From: Dallia pectoralis
Lineage: Eukaryota > Chordata > Actinopteri > Esociformes > Umbridae
DNA length: 64,000 nt
Direction: 5' to 3'
Assembly: GCA_029465975.1 (NCBI GenBank)
Contig: CM055728.1
Span: 7,981,689 to 8,045,688, forward strand
Shown: piece by piece, positions 11,700 through 21,813 of the stretch
Position numbering within the stretch: position 1 is the stretch's first letter
Layout of the letters: each line of letters begins with the position of its first letter
Made by a program: the position numbers and the translations under genes
The notes under the pieces: model-generated
What the model was told of the DNA's origin: nothing
Database searches by the model: none
What the model saw: only the letters and a program-made list of their open reading frames with translations

Positions 11700-13661
11700 C
11701 CTCTTCACATCACCTTGTAGGCCTGCCATGTTGGGAGAAATCCAGAGATTCCCAACTCCGAAAAGGTGGATAGTTGAATGCTATGGTTCACAGTGCCGAA
11801 GGCAGAGAGTACATCTAGGAGAATGAGAACAGAGGAGAGAGTAAGTTGGGCATTGTAAAGAGCTTCTGTTACGTAGAAAAGAGGAGTCTCAGTGTGGGTG
11901 GCTTGTTTTTGTCATCAGAGGGGTCGACTGTTCATTTCTTTAAGAGGGGGTCTCCTCTGGGCATCTTGAAGTCCGCTGGGACACCAGTGCAACGAAGGGG
12001 AGGTCGCGAATGGGGGAAGGATGGTCTAGACTAGAGAAGCTAGGAAAGAATAGGGTCTGGTAAGAGTGGGGGATAAGCGGTTAATGCGCCGTCAAGTTTG
12101 GGATATGGGGAAGAAAGCTGTAGGCTAGGTTTGGCTAATAGGTGAGAGAGTGAGTGAGGAAAGTGGATAAAAAGTATTCTGCAAATAGGGAAGAGGGTGA
12201 AACGTGAAAGAATGTGGTTTTAGCAGCAGATAGGAGGAAAGAGGTAGCAAATTGAAATTTAAAAAATGCTATGTCATTAAAAGGTTTTGTTATGTTTGCT
12301 CAGCTGTCTGAAGCTTATTACTGAGCTCACAGTGAATTATTACGACAGAAAAGATGGGGGGTGGCCCTGCCAGTTAAGAGTAAAGTGTACAGTGAGAGTA
12401 ATTTTTGGTATCTGAGGACAGTAGGCAAATTCATGGGAAGAGACAATTTGATATAATGGCTGTTCTTTGCCGGAGCCTCAGATCCTTGGAAATTACTTCA
12501 TTATTTCGATCTCGGCATTGTGTGCCACTTTTTAAGACCTTGTGGCCTACTTCGCATTAATTAGTGTGGCTATAAATAGGTCATGTTACGATATTACAGG
12601 TTTGGCAGCCATCAAGCTTTGGTGTGTCTGCTCTAATTGAATCCAATAATCAATTGAATTTGGTTAATGGGTTGACTCAGTGTGACATATATGCAATAAC
12701 AGGGGAGAAGATGGGTTTCAAACGTAAAACATTTAACACTTACTTACTAAAATACACCATAAACACTCTTGACATGTTAGCAAGTATTTCTACATTCAAA
12801 GAAACGAATTGTTAGCAACAACATACCTGAAAAATGGGTAGAAATAATCATACGAGTGATACCCTTATATTTCCTCACAGTAAACGTTATTGCAATGAGG
12901 AAAAGAGCGCGCTTTCCCCAGGAACTCGGGAGGCGACAAAAGCAATCGATCACAGACTGAATAGATTGAGACCACTTTAGTAGATTCCCAAATTTACACT
13001 TTTATCCTTTGTAATCATGACATATTTACTTTTTAACAATTATGAATTGTATCAATCTCCAGGCTATTAGTGTTTCCTTTAACCTGTCACACATCCTACC
13101 ATATAAATTGCTTACAGACACCATCTTCTCCTGGCATTCTCCTGGTTTAAAAAGAAATCCAATCTAAGCAGTTCAGAAGTACAGTACCTCCTAAAAACTC
13201 AAAATGTCCAGGGGTTACAGTTAGCCTGTGATTGTGTTAATAAAACAAAATGATCATTTGAACAACGTCTTGTATTACATTTTGGATAATCTTAAGATCT
13301 GAAACCATTCAGACAAATAATGTTTAAAAATGAAAAAGTGCAATAATACAGTAAATCAATAAAAAATTTAACGGAGCTGTATTAGAGAAAAGGATTTAAG
13401 AGATGGTTGAAACTATAGGATTGGAGGAGATAGTTGTTGGGGACTGTGGATGAGTGGTGTGGCGGTTTTACACACACAGGGAGAGAAAGAGAGAACAGGA
13501 CAATAAAGTAGTCCGATGACATGGGCGGTGAAACGGTGAGATTGGTTGACAGACGGCATCTAGAAACAATAAGATCAAGTACATAACCTGCTTTGTAAAT
13601 TGCAGTTGACTGCGAAGGGTGAGGTCAAAAGAGTAAAAGACTGGAAAAACTAGAAGAAAAT
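11700..13661 (-). mobile_element. I-like LINE, left part (interrupted)
   Basis: Decayed non-LTR retrotransposon on the minus strand. At 13385-13661 the minus strand gives endonuclease-like pieces in shifting frames, such as SFDLTL, KAGYVLDLI and SSDYFIVLFSLS. At about 11730-12260 the RT region resembles fish I/Nimb LINEs, again frame-broken. The stretch between is too decayed to read. The copy continues at 18267 on the far side of a gypsy insertion. Confidence 0.55.
13657..13661. repeat. Target-site duplication, left copy (AAAAT)
   Basis: The 5-bp AAAAT directly before the left LTR is repeated directly after the right LTR at 18262-18266. This is the size expected for Ty3/gypsy integration. 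Confidence 0.85.
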
Positions 13662-13868
13662 TGTAAATAGTTCAGATATACACAGGAGACTCAGGGTTCA
13701 ATGAACATTTGTATTGAACTTCACACAGTCGCATACAGGCAAGTGCTCCAACTAAAACCCAAAACTTCCTTCCCTCGGGCGCGAGCCTTCCCGGTAACGC
13801 GCAGCTTGCATACGTAACAGAATGCCCTTAAAGCCATAGTCACATTTACATGTGCACATTATATGACA
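13662..13868 (-). repeat. 3' LTR of gypsy element 1
   Basis: 207 bp with TG...CA ends. Its sequence matches the copy at 18055-18261 base for base as far as I can read. Confidence 0.92.
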
Positions 13869-14134
13869 TCTCCCCTTTTATGTTTTGTTTCTCTGAGGAT
13901 ACCCAAAGATATCCTGACTGTTCCTATAACTGAACATTTGAACGGTACTACACTTGATTAAACAGTAGGCTTAACTCATTAAACATTACTCTGTGCAATA
14001 TATAAACGAGCATTAGAACGTAAGCACTCTTAGCAGTGTAAATAAACTTTTCAGTCCACAAACATTTCCTTTACATCATCTTCTTCCCTCCCCACAGTGC
14101 ATGGCTCCAAAGATTAACAAAAATATCCCCATCT

Positions 14135-15394
14135 TTACAGATTTAACCTTTCAACAGGTTTACTCGGTCTACCAGACCGGGTATGGGACAGTCCAGTCTG
14201 TATTTCTGGCGGTTTGACACTTGGGGTTGGCAATGCAGCATCCGTGGAGACTGTGGGGTCAGGCTGCTGTGTGGCAGCACCTTGCTGCAGTTCATCCGGA
14301 GCTAGAGGGTGAGTGTCTCCCGCCACAGGAGGAACATGCTGCAAGTGACGCCGGTTGCGTCTCAAAGTTGCTCCCTGAGGTGTTTCAATGACAAAGGAGC
14401 GTGGTGTGGTGCTGTCTCCCAAGACAACAGCAGGTGTTCTCCAGGCTTTCTGATGGTCCAGCTTTATGAGTACGGGATCACCTGGCTTTACAGAAGGCAA
14501 GGGCCTAGTTCCATGGAGCTGATTAAAGTAGAATGCTTGTTTCCCCTTTTCCAATGCATCCTTAGTCCTGACCGTTTCCAGATCAGGCCATCGGGGCTGT
14601 AGATTTGCCTCCAGTGTCGGAAGGGTTGTCTTTATCTTCCTGCCCATGAGCAGCTCTGCCGGGCTCACGCCTGTGGTGGTGCAAGGCGTTGACCGATAGC
14701 ACATAAGGGCAAGCAGAGGGTCTTTCTGCGTCAAGATTCTTTTAGCGGTCTGAACCCCTCTCTCTGCATGTCCGTTCCCTTGAGGGTTGTGTGGACTAGA
14801 AGTGATGTGTATAAAGTCAAACTCTATTGCAAAGTCTTTGAATTCCTGACATGAAAATTGAGGCCCATTGTCAGACACGACCTCGTCTGGACAGCCAAAT
14901 CTTGCAAACACTGCCTTCAACTTCAAGATTACCTGCGAGGCAGTGGTTGTCGGCAGGTGAAGTATTTCCAGGAAACGGGAAAAATAGTCAGACACGACAA
15001 GGTAAGTGTGTTTGTTATGATCACACAGGTCCATCGCAAGTCTCTTCCAAGGCCGGTCAGGAAGGGGGGTAGAGATGAGAGGTTCTTTCCGCTGGCTGGG
15101 TTTCCTCTCACGGCATACCTGACAAGACTGGACTTTTTTCTGGATTTCTGATGAGATGCTGGGCCACCATACGGACGCATGGGCTCGCTCTCTACACTTT
15201 GTCAAACCTTGGTGTCCGTCATGTATTCGGTCCAGGATGTCTGTTCTGAGCACATCTGGAATCACCATACGGCTACCTCTGGTGACGATCCCATCGCACT
15301 CTGAGAATTCAGCTTTCATGGGAAAATATTCTCTGATTGCTCCTGGGACCTGGCCTATGTACTCTGGCCACCCTGACTTTATGAACTGCAACAC
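14135..15394 (-). CDS. Gypsy element 1: integrase part of pol
   Basis: A 419-residue open frame, in a different frame from the upstream gag-pol ORF. It begins within the region linking RNase H and integrase. It holds the zinc-binding HHCC region (HDGHQG...CQVCRERK), then a DDE core with MDLCDHNKHTYLVVSDYFSR, VSDNGPQFSCQEF and a downstream Glu in the HNPQGNGHAERG segment. The C-terminal part is a GPY/F-like tail without a chromodomain. By itself it has no convincing start codon and is best read as the broken-off 3' part of one polyprotein. Confidence 0.85.
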   Translation of the reverse strand: MLQFIKSGWPEYIGQVPGAIREYFPMKAEFSECDGIVTRGSRMVIPDVLRTDILDRIHDGHQGLTKCRERAHASVWWPSISSEIQKKVQSCQVCRERKPSQRKEPLISTPLPDRPWKRLAMDLCDHNKHTYLVVSDYFSRFLEILHLPTTTASQVILKLKAVFARFGCPDEVVSDNGPQFSCQEFKDFAIEFDFIHITSSPHNPQGNGHAERGVQTAKRILTQKDPLLALMCYRSTPCTTTGVSPAELLMGRKIKTTLPTLEANLQPRWPDLETVRTKDALEKGKQAFYFNQLHGTRPLPSVKPGDPVLIKLDHQKAWRTPAVVLGDSTTPRSFVIETPQGATLRRNRRHLQHVPPVAGDTHPLAPDELQQGAATQQPDPTVSTDAALPTPSVKPPEIQTGLSHTRSGRPSKPVERLNL

Positions 15395-15443
15395 CAGTTG
15401 AAGGTTACTGTCGGCTGCTGTAGCTGTCTTTATGGCCTCAAGC

Positions 15444-18011
15444 TTACGTGGGGATGTAGGCAGGGCGTCTACTACGGCTGCTACATAGCATGCTACGTCT
15501 GAGTGAGTTTTCTGTCTCCGTTTCCAGGGACTGTAATGGACTCCGTGAGAGTGTGTCGGCCACCGCTAGGGTCTTCCCTGGTGCATATTCGGCCATCGGT
15601 TTAAATCTCATAAGTCTCATGAGTAGTCTTTGGCACCGTATTGGCACTTTGTCTAGGTCTTTCTGATTCATGAGTGGCACCAGAGGTTTGTGGTCCGTTA
15701 CTAACTTGAAGCTCTCAAGGCCACACAGGTACTTTTCAAATTTCTCACAGGCCCAGACGCACGCCAAACACTCTTTCTCTATCTGTGCATATCTGGTCTC
15801 GGCATCCGACAGGCTACGTGAGCAGTATGCCACAGGTTTCCATTCCTCGTCATGTAGCTGCATCAACACTCCTCCTATACCATAACTGCTGGCGTCAGCA
15901 GAGACAGCGGTAGGCCGGTTCACATCGTAGAACTTCAGGACAGGAGAAGTGGACAGGATGTCTTTAATCTGCTGGAATGCCTCCTGTTGGGAGTGGTCCC
16001 ACGTCCATACTGACTTGGACTTTAACAGATCATAAAGTGGGTTACACTCTGTAGACAAATTTGGAATGTATTTCCCCAAGTAATTGAACATGCCCAAAAT
16101 ACGCTTTAGGTCTTGCACGTTCTGTGGTGGTGGGAGCTCGCGAATTGCCTTGACTTTTTCAGGGTCAGGTCTTACACCCGATTTGTCAATGACATGACCC
16201 AGGAAGTGAAGCTGGTCCTGCCTAAACTTACACTTTTCTTTGTTTAGCTTTAGGCCAGCTGACTCGATCCTTTCCAGCACCTTGCTGAGACGTTGGTCGT
16301 GCTGCTCTGGTGTATCTCCATACACTAGGACATCATCCATGAAGATAGCCACGCCCAACAGGCCATTGAGGGTCTCTGTCATTTTGCGTTGGAAGATTTC
16401 CGGAGCACTTGTGATTCCAAATGGGAGTCTTTTAAATGCATATCGGCCAAAGGGTGTTATGAAGGTGGTTAATTTGGTGCTTTCAGGGTGTAGAGGTATC
16501 TGCCAAAACCCGGAGGCGGCATCCAGTGACGTGAACATGGTTGCGCCACTGAGTTTAGCTGTAATTTCCTCAGCAGTTGGAAGGACGTACCTCTCTCTCC
16601 TTACAGTCTCGTTTAACCTCTTCAAATCAACACAGATGCGCACTTTCCCATTTTTCCTTGGGACTGGCACCATAGGCGCGCACCAGTCAGTGGGCTCCGT
16701 CACAGGCTCAATCACCTCATTTTCCTCCATTCGTTTTAATTCCTCTTTTACTTTTTGCAGTAGAGGCAACGGGACACGACGAGCAGTGTGCACTGCGTAT
16801 GGCTCAGCATTATCTCTTAACCGGATTTTAACGGGTTCGGTTTTGAGTGTTCCGTGCTCACCGAATGCTGTGTGGACTTCCTCGACACGTTTCACAAGCC
16901 CCATGGTCATTGCGGTGGCTCTGCCTAGCAGATTGTTTGCGTTGTGGCCATCGATGACGTATACTGGAAAACTGTATGGATTTCTTTTATATTCTGTGCT
17001 TGCTTGGAACTTTCCTAAACAGTCCAACGGACCACCTGGACTGCACAGTGTGATATTAGATGGCTCCAATTTCTTGTTGGGAACTAGTTTGTTAAACTCC
17101 TCTGCTCCCATTATGTTTACATCTGCACCCGTGTCAATTTTAAATTTGACCGGTGTTGCTCCAATTGTAAACTCTATTGTCCATCGTTCATCACTTGTGT
17201 TTTTATTTGTGACTGCACCCAGAAAGTATGGTGTCTGTGAAACAGTCTCTGTCACTTCTCTGACTGTTTTACTATAACATTTCTTTTCCCAGTGACCCGC
17301 CTTCTTACACTTGTTGCATGTGGAGTTCTTGGCTGGGCACCTTTCTGGATCGCTGTGTTTTAATTTTCCACATTTTCCACAGTTTGAGTCTGCTGTATAA
17401 TTTTCTCTTTTAGGTTTCCACTTGGGCTTTCCTCTGCCTAATCCCCTCCCGCGAATTTCCTGTACTGCTGCATGTGACTCCCCCTGCAGGTGAACTTGGA
17501 GGGCAACCTCTTCAGACTGGCGAACAGTTGTAATCGTTTGGGCAAGTGTAAGATCAGCCATTAGCTGCAATTTACGTGACAAGTCCTTGTCCAAAATGCC
17601 CACAACAATGGGGTCGCGGATGTGTTCGTCTTTATTTACCCCAAAGTCACAGTGTTCTGATAGCTCATATAGGGCTCTGATAAACATTTCAGCTTTCTCA
17701 CCAGGCCGCTGTGATCGCTGGTGAAAACAGGCGCGCTCGTGAATCACGTTGCGTTTAGGATAGAAGTATGCGTCGTATTTTCCCAACACAACGTCAATCT
17801 TCTCCTCATCCCCCTCCGTTTCAAATGTGAAAGACTTGAAAATGTTTTCAGCCTCAGGTCCCATGGCATAAATCAGCGAACTGACCTGCACGTCGCCGTC
17901 CTCTTTACTCAGTTTAGTGGCCAGCCGAAATCGCAGGAAACGTTGTTTCCAGTCAGCCCATTCATTTGGACGATCAAAAGCAAAACTTTCCGGTGGATGA
18001 AACTTGGCCAT
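15444..18011 (-). CDS. Gypsy element 1: gag-protease-RT-RNase H polyprotein
   Basis: An 855-residue frame starting 44 bp inside the 5' LTR. Gag occupies about residues 1-200, with two zinc-knuckle-like Cys/His clusters at about 211-245. The aspartic protease has DTGAD at 293-297. Reverse transcriptase runs from about 400 to 600, with FMDD at 557-560. RNase H has its Asp in SADASSYG near 705 and its later acidic residues preserved. The frame ends early, after LSRSPLQSLETE, in an unrelated tail because of a single-base frame change near 15.5 kb. Otherwise it is intact, which fits a young copy. Confidence 0.88.
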   Translation of the reverse strand: MAKFHPPESFAFDRPNEWADWKQRFLRFRLATKLSKEDGDVQVSSLIYAMGPEAENIFKSFTFETEGDEEKIDVVLGKYDAYFYPKRNVIHERACFHQRSQRPGEKAEMFIRALYELSEHCDFGVNKDEHIRDPIVVGILDKDLSRKLQLMADLTLAQTITTVRQSEEVALQVHLQGESHAAVQEIRGRGLGRGKPKWKPKRENYTADSNCGKCGKLKHSDPERCPAKNSTCNKCKKAGHWEKKCYSKTVREVTETVSQTPYFLGAVTNKNTSDERWTIEFTIGATPVKFKIDTGADVNIMGAEEFNKLVPNKKLEPSNITLCSPGGPLDCLGKFQASTEYKRNPYSFPVYVIDGHNANNLLGRATAMTMGLVKRVEEVHTAFGEHGTLKTEPVKIRLRDNAEPYAVHTARRVPLPLLQKVKEELKRMEENEVIEPVTEPTDWCAPMVPVPRKNGKVRICVDLKRLNETVRRERYVLPTAEEITAKLSGATMFTSLDAASGFWQIPLHPESTKLTTFITPFGRYAFKRLPFGITSAPEIFQRKMTETLNGLLGVAIFMDDVLVYGDTPEQHDQRLSKVLERIESAGLKLNKEKCKFRQDQLHFLGHVIDKSGVRPDPEKVKAIRELPPPQNVQDLKRILGMFNYLGKYIPNLSTECNPLYDLLKSKSVWTWDHSQQEAFQQIKDILSTSPVLKFYDVNRPTAVSADASSYGIGGVLMQLHDEEWKPVAYCSRSLSDAETRYAQIEKECLACVWACEKFEKYLCGLESFKLVTDHKPLVPLMNQKDLDKVPIRCQRLLMRLMRFKPMAEYAPGKTLAVADTLSRSPLQSLETETENSLRRSMLCSSRSRRPAYIPT

Positions 18012-18054
18012 CTTTTTAGAGAAGCAATGTGTCCGTCAAACACTTCTGACACCA

Positions 18055-18261
18055 TGTAAATAGTTCAGATATACACAGGAGACTCAGGGTTCAATGAACA
18101 TTTGTATTGAACTTCACACAGTCGCATACAGGCAAGTGCTCCAACTAAAACCCAAAACTTCCTTCCCTCGGGCGCGAGCCTTCCCGGTAACGCGCAGCTT
18201 GCATACGTAACAGAATGCCCTTAAAGCCATAGTCACATTTACATGTGCACATTATATGACA
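18055..18261 (-). repeat. 5' LTR of gypsy element 1
   Basis: 207 bp. It is followed on the plus strand by the AAAAT duplication at 18262-18266. Confidence 0.92.
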
Positions 18262-18266
18262 AAAAT

Positions 18267-18450
18267 AACTCAAAGAAGACGATGTAAGGTGGTAGTCACC
18301 CATGAATGTGAATAGTGAGCCATACTTTGAACTAGTCATCATGTCAAGATCATTGAAATAAACACCAAGAGCACCTGGCGGATGATAAAGGACATCATTG
18401 ATAAGCTTGAATAGATGTATCACATTGGCAGCTTAAATTCAAGAGAGAAT
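18267..18450 (-). mobile_element. I-like LINE, right part: endonuclease domain
   Basis: The minus strand encodes YHPPGALGVYFNDLDMM, then SKYGSLFTFMGDYHL. This matches the YRPPG...L...G(D)(F/Y)N region of an apurinic-like endonuclease in I/Nimb LINEs. The conserved Asn after GD(F/Y) is His here, so the copy is probably dead. The gypsy element has split this domain. Confidence 0.6.
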
Positions 18451-18797
18451 GGGTAGCTGTGGGAAGTGGGAAGAAGTGTCTTTGGCAGCGATACCCGCAT
18501 CACATTTGATTTGTCTTTACCAGCTATGCAGAGATGGCTGTCCTTCTGTCTGAGTCTCCCATGTGTGCAGAGAAGCGTTAAGAGTGTCCATTGGGTTCTT
18601 GGTCACCTATTTGACCAAGGCCTTTCTTGCGTGATTACTTTGTTAAGTCTTTATCACAACAACATCTGGATAAAGTGAAGGGATCTGAGTAATTTATTTT
18701 CTACACATTTTTTGAAAGACCCTTAAATTAAAGCCCTATAAATTACACAAGAGTATCTACTTCAATTGTCCTTGTGTATTTGTGTTTTACATTTCAG
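18451..18797 (+). other. SLMAP intron B, right end
   Basis: About 350 bp with no recognisable feature other than the pyrimidine tract and TTTCAG acceptor at its end. Confidence 0.6.
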
Positions 18798-18872
18798 GTC
18801 TTCTGGAGAAGGAGAGGGGCGCCAACAAGCAGCAAGCTGACGAGGCTGAGAAAAAGGTTAAAGTCTTACAGG
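18798..18872 (+). CDS. slmap: SLMAP exon C
   Basis: 75 bp; acceptor TACATTTCAG, donor CAGG|GTGGGC. It encodes LLEKERGANKQQADEAEKKV then KVLQ, a charged coiled-coil segment matching the LLEEERK...Q..EE..KQIQVLQ stretch of mammalian SLMAP. Phases are 1 in and 1 out. The following intron (18873-19265) has no feature I can name. Confidence 0.85.
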
Positions 18873-19265
18873 GTGGGCCTTCTGTTATGTTAAAAGTTGC
18901 CCGTGCTCTTTCCCACAAATGCTTTTGGGGGATTAAGCAATTTATGCTAATGCCTGGGCAAATCAGTTTGTGATTTGCGCACATCTCTGTAAATGAATGC
19001 AGGCTAGTAAATATGCGCCTGTTGAAGTTTCTGTGTTGTTGGTTCATTCTTGTGAGATCTTCATGCACAATATTACCCTCACTTAGCGTCAACGCCAACA
19101 GATTGGATTTACACAAAAAATTTCAAGTGTTATAACAAATGTTTCAAGTGCTCCAAGCCTTTTAAAATGTATGGGGCGAAGTCCACCAACATGAGTATTA
19201 GAAATCAGCCCCAAGTTACTGCAATAACCTTTCACATCCTCAACCATAACCATCTACGTAAGCAG

Positions 19266-19571
19266 GCCAGCTGCGACAGCTACAGGATGAGCTGGGTCTC
19301 CTCAGAGACCAGAAAGACAGCGTCGCCCGAAAGTCACAGGAGGAAATGCGCGGAGCCCAGGAGGAGGTGAAGACTCTGCGTCGTGCCCTGGAGGCTGCCA
19401 CCGCCGATCGGGAAAGGGAGGTCGGCGCTGTCAAGGGTAACCTAGCAACAATCTCTAAGGAGATGGAGAAGTGGCGCCAGATGGCCAGCAAGTACGAACG
19501 CGAGATCAATGGCCTACAAGGTGACCTACAACTGCAGAGCAAGCAGTGGCAAAAGGCTGCAGAGTCACAAG
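19266..19571 (+). CDS. slmap: SLMAP exon D
   Basis: 306 bp, 101 whole codons; acceptor GTAAGCAG, donor CAAG|GTACAA. The peptide begins QLRQLQDELGLLRDQKDS and contains EMEKWRQMASKYEREINGLQ. This matches the ELERWRKAASEYEKEI region of mammalian SLMAP. It is a continuous coiled coil without Pro. Confidence 0.9.
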
Positions 19572-19767
19572 GTACAACACAGTGCAGTGAAAATGCAATA
19601 AATATTTCACCAGGAATTGGCATTTTATGTGGATAAGGTTGAATATGTGTAGACAAACTTGCTACATATTTGCCAAGCCAAGTGTAGTTAAAGTGTAAGT
19701 ACTTATGCTAGAAGTCTGGACGTGAAACAATGTTGATCCTGTGGTTATCATAGGATCCACATTTGAC

Positions 19768-19915
19768 AAAACATTTAAGTAATTTAACAGACTCATATCA
19801 AGAGTGTCTTCACAATAGGGAGAGTATCATTTTTCCACTGGCCCCCTGCGGGAATTGAACCTACAACTTTGGCATCGTTAGCATCATGATCTACCAACTG
19901 AGCGACACGGGACCC
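19768..19915 (-). repeat. tRNA-derived SINE (salmonid/pike type)
   Basis: Read on the minus strand, the head GTCGCTCAGTTGGTAGAT gives box A and GGTTCAATTCC gives box B of a tRNA promoter. It is followed by a GGGGGCCAGT link and a degraded body ending near TAAATTACTTAAATG. This resembles HpaI/SmaI-like SINEs of salmonid relatives. It lies in the intron between exons D and E. Confidence 0.65.
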
Positions 19916-19970
19916 AATTTGATGCTATACTGAGGCGTGTATGAGTGTCCCTGTGGTTTTTCTACAGCAG

Positions 19971-20217
19971 GTGAACTGGAGTCTGTGCAAAGGGAGTGCG
20001 CCGGTCTCCAGAGAGAAGCTTTGGCCCTGCGCTCGGAGAAACAGGACATGCTAAGTAAACACCAGAAGGAGTGTGCTGCCCTCAGGGCTGAGAAGGAGGA
20101 ACTGCTCCGGGCTCACCAGAAGGAGAAAGGAAACCTACAAAACGAGAGTGCTGTCATGCGCTCAGAAAAAGAGGCAATGCTGAAGAAGCAAAAGGAACTT
20201 GAGAAGGATTTGGCCAG
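19971..20217 (+). CDS. slmap: SLMAP exon E
   Basis: 247 bp. The acceptor is TCTACAGCAG, a NAGNAG pair, so the exon may start at 19968 or 19971, both in frame, adding or removing one residue. The donor is AG|GTCAGT. It encodes ELESVQRECAGLQREALALR, then three related ALRxEKxExLxxHQKE-like modules and ends KELEKDLA. It corresponds to the ELERLRKEWNALE...SELQ region of mammalian SLMAP. Phases are 1 in and 2 out. Confidence 0.88.
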
Positions 20218-20456
20218 GTCAGTCTTCACAGCATAGTTTGACACAACTTCTGTTGGGAATGAGAAAATTAAACAGTGTTCATTGAGTCAAGGTTGAGAAC
20301 CCACTGCTCCTGAATGGTCCCAGTATTTGCACAGACCCTGTCACACCTTTGCACGTACGTGCACAAACCCATTTTCACGCACGGGCAGATTAACTCAATA
20401 AGTCTCAACACAACACATTTTTTTACAGGCCCTCCTGCGTGCACATGTTTGGGCGT

Positions 20457-20588
20457 TCAATCAATCAATCAAATGTATTTTATAAAGCCTTTTTTACAAT
20501 GACAGTTGTCACAAAGTGCTTTTACAAACACCCAACCTGAAAGTGCACGCATCAACAAGTTTGAATACAGCGGCTAGGAAAAACTCTG
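20457..20588 (+). repeat. Dispersed fish repeat fragment
   Basis: TCAATCAATCAAATGTATTT, then TATAAAGCC...ACAAAGTGCTTTTACA and GGCTAGGAAAAACTC. This string recurs in protacanthopterygian genomes as a LINE- or SINE-type 3' fragment. Recognised from memory. Confidence 0.45.
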
Positions 20589-20604
20589 TTATGGGTGTTC
20601 TCTT

Positions 20605-20775
20605 CTTTATTTTTATTTTTTTCCACATTGTAGAAAAATAGTGATGATGTCAACACTATAAATTATAAACAAATTAGATATTTTAGATATTTCAAAGTTG
20701 CCATTCTTTGTCTTGGTGACAGCTTTACATACTCTTCTCTCAATCAGCTTCTTGAGGCTTGTTTGTCATGGTTTT
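20605..20775 (-). mobile_element. Tc1-like transposon fragment
   Basis: CCACATTGTAGAAAAATAGT, followed by TTCAAAGTTGCCATTCTTTG and TTGGTGACAGCTTTACATAC, matches the pattern of a common fish Tc1-like element in reverse. No usable transposase frame remains. Confidence 0.45.
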
Positions 20776-21084
20776 TGGTATTCCTAATTGATTATTTTGA
20801 CGAATCAGGATTGGGGAAAAAGTGATTGGTGTAGTGATTTTAAGACGTTTTTATTTTATTTTATGGCCACAAGGTGAAAAAGTACTATAGCCTATTGTGT
20901 TTCCCCCGTTGGTTAAACAGGATATTAAATCAGGCTGTTAACTTAAAAAAAAATATTTACAGAGAATACACACAACCTGAAGGTTACACATCATTTGTAT
21001 ACAGTACATGCACGTTTTACTGCTCCTGACCTCTATCTTCCTCTGCCTTTCATCTTCCTCATCATCCTTTCTTACCTGGTTCAG

Positions 21085-21256
21085 TTCGAGTGCCCAGACT
21101 GCTGAACTAAGCAGGAACCTGCAGGCCCTGGAGCGTCAACAGGGGGAGATGGAGAAGAGGTTGGTAGCCCTGCAGGAGCAACACCAACAGGACAACACCA
21201 AGCTCCTGAACCAGCTGGACCAATCTGACAGACGCACCAAGGACCTGCAGAGAGAG
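21085..21256 (+). CDS. slmap: SLMAP exon F
   Basis: 172 bp; acceptor CTGGTTCAG, donor GAG|GTGACA. The only acceptor compatible with the phase-2 donor of exon E is at 21084/21085. It encodes AELSRNLQALERQQGEMEKR, then LVALQEQHQQDNTKLLNQLD and RRTKDLQRE. It aligns with mammalian KELENQVGSLKEQHLRD...LLSKAENQAKDVQKE. It ends in phase 0. Confidence 0.88.
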
Positions 21257-21307
21257 GTGACATCAAATTGTCTTCTCCCTTCCGGACATGACTGAATATT
21301 TTCAGAA

Positions 21308-21487
21308 GTTGGTGACGTTGGTGACGTTGGTGACGTTGGTGACGTTGGTGACCTTGGTGACCTTGGTGACTTTGGTGAAGTTGGTGACGTTGGTGACCTT
21401 GGTGACCTTGGTGACGTTGTTGACCTTGGTGACCTTGGTGACGTTGGTGAAGTTTGTGACGTTGGTGACCTTGGTGACCTTGGTGAC
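21308..21487. repeat. 9-bp minisatellite (GTTGGTGAC/CTTGGTGAC)
   Basis: About 20 tandem copies of a 9-bp unit in the intron after exon F. The 9-bp period keeps long frames open on both strands; these are not genes. Confidence 0.95.
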
Positions 21488-21678
21488 ATGCTTATGTTCT
21501 GACACGTGTGATATAAAGTAACACATAATGATTGCAACCCTCTTATGTTAGCTCAGTGACCATTTCAAAGAGGGTGGAAGGGATCGATGCACGCTCTAAG
21601 GGCCTGGTAGAAGGGCTATGCTTACTGTATGAATGTTTTATGAATGCCCTGGGATATTTATAACCTTTCTGTTTTTAG

Positions 21679-21813
21679 TATGAAGAGACCCAGACCGACC
21701 TGACTGACCTAAAGGAAACCTTTCAAAGGACCGACAAGGAAAAACAGTCAATCGCTGAGGAGCTTGAGGAGTGTAAAGCAGATCTGATGATGCTGAGGGA
21801 GAAAGGAAACAGA
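21679..21813 (+). CDS. slmap: SLMAP exon G
   Basis: 135 bp, 45 codons; acceptor TGTTTTTAG, donor AGA|GTAAGT. It encodes YEETQTDLTDLKETFQRTDK, then EKQSIAEELEECKADLMMLR and EKGNR. This is the most diagnostic exon: mammalian SLMAP has EKTQTVLSELK...TEQEKQSITDELKQCKNNLKLLREKGNN at the same place. Confidence 0.93.

Larger units (their letters stand above)
13662..18261 (-). mobile_element. Ty3/gypsy LTR retrotransposon 1, near-complete
   Basis: A 4,600-bp element with 207-bp LTRs at 13662-13868 and 18055-18261. They look identical on reading, have TG...CA ends and are flanked by AAAAT duplications. Transcribed on the minus strand. A TGGTGTCAGAAGTG primer-binding-like sequence starts directly after the 5' LTR (18054 downward). 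A purine-rich AAAAGGGGAGA tract abuts the 3' LTR (about 13869-13880). One gag-pol frame is broken near 15.5 kb. There is no chromodomain at the C-terminus. It sits inside an older LINE in a SLMAP intron. Confidence 0.93.

Noticed and set aside
16240..17277. 345-residue plus-strand open frame
   Set aside because: Antisense to the gypsy element 1 gag-pol frame, with no family resemblance; a shadow of codon bias on the other strand.
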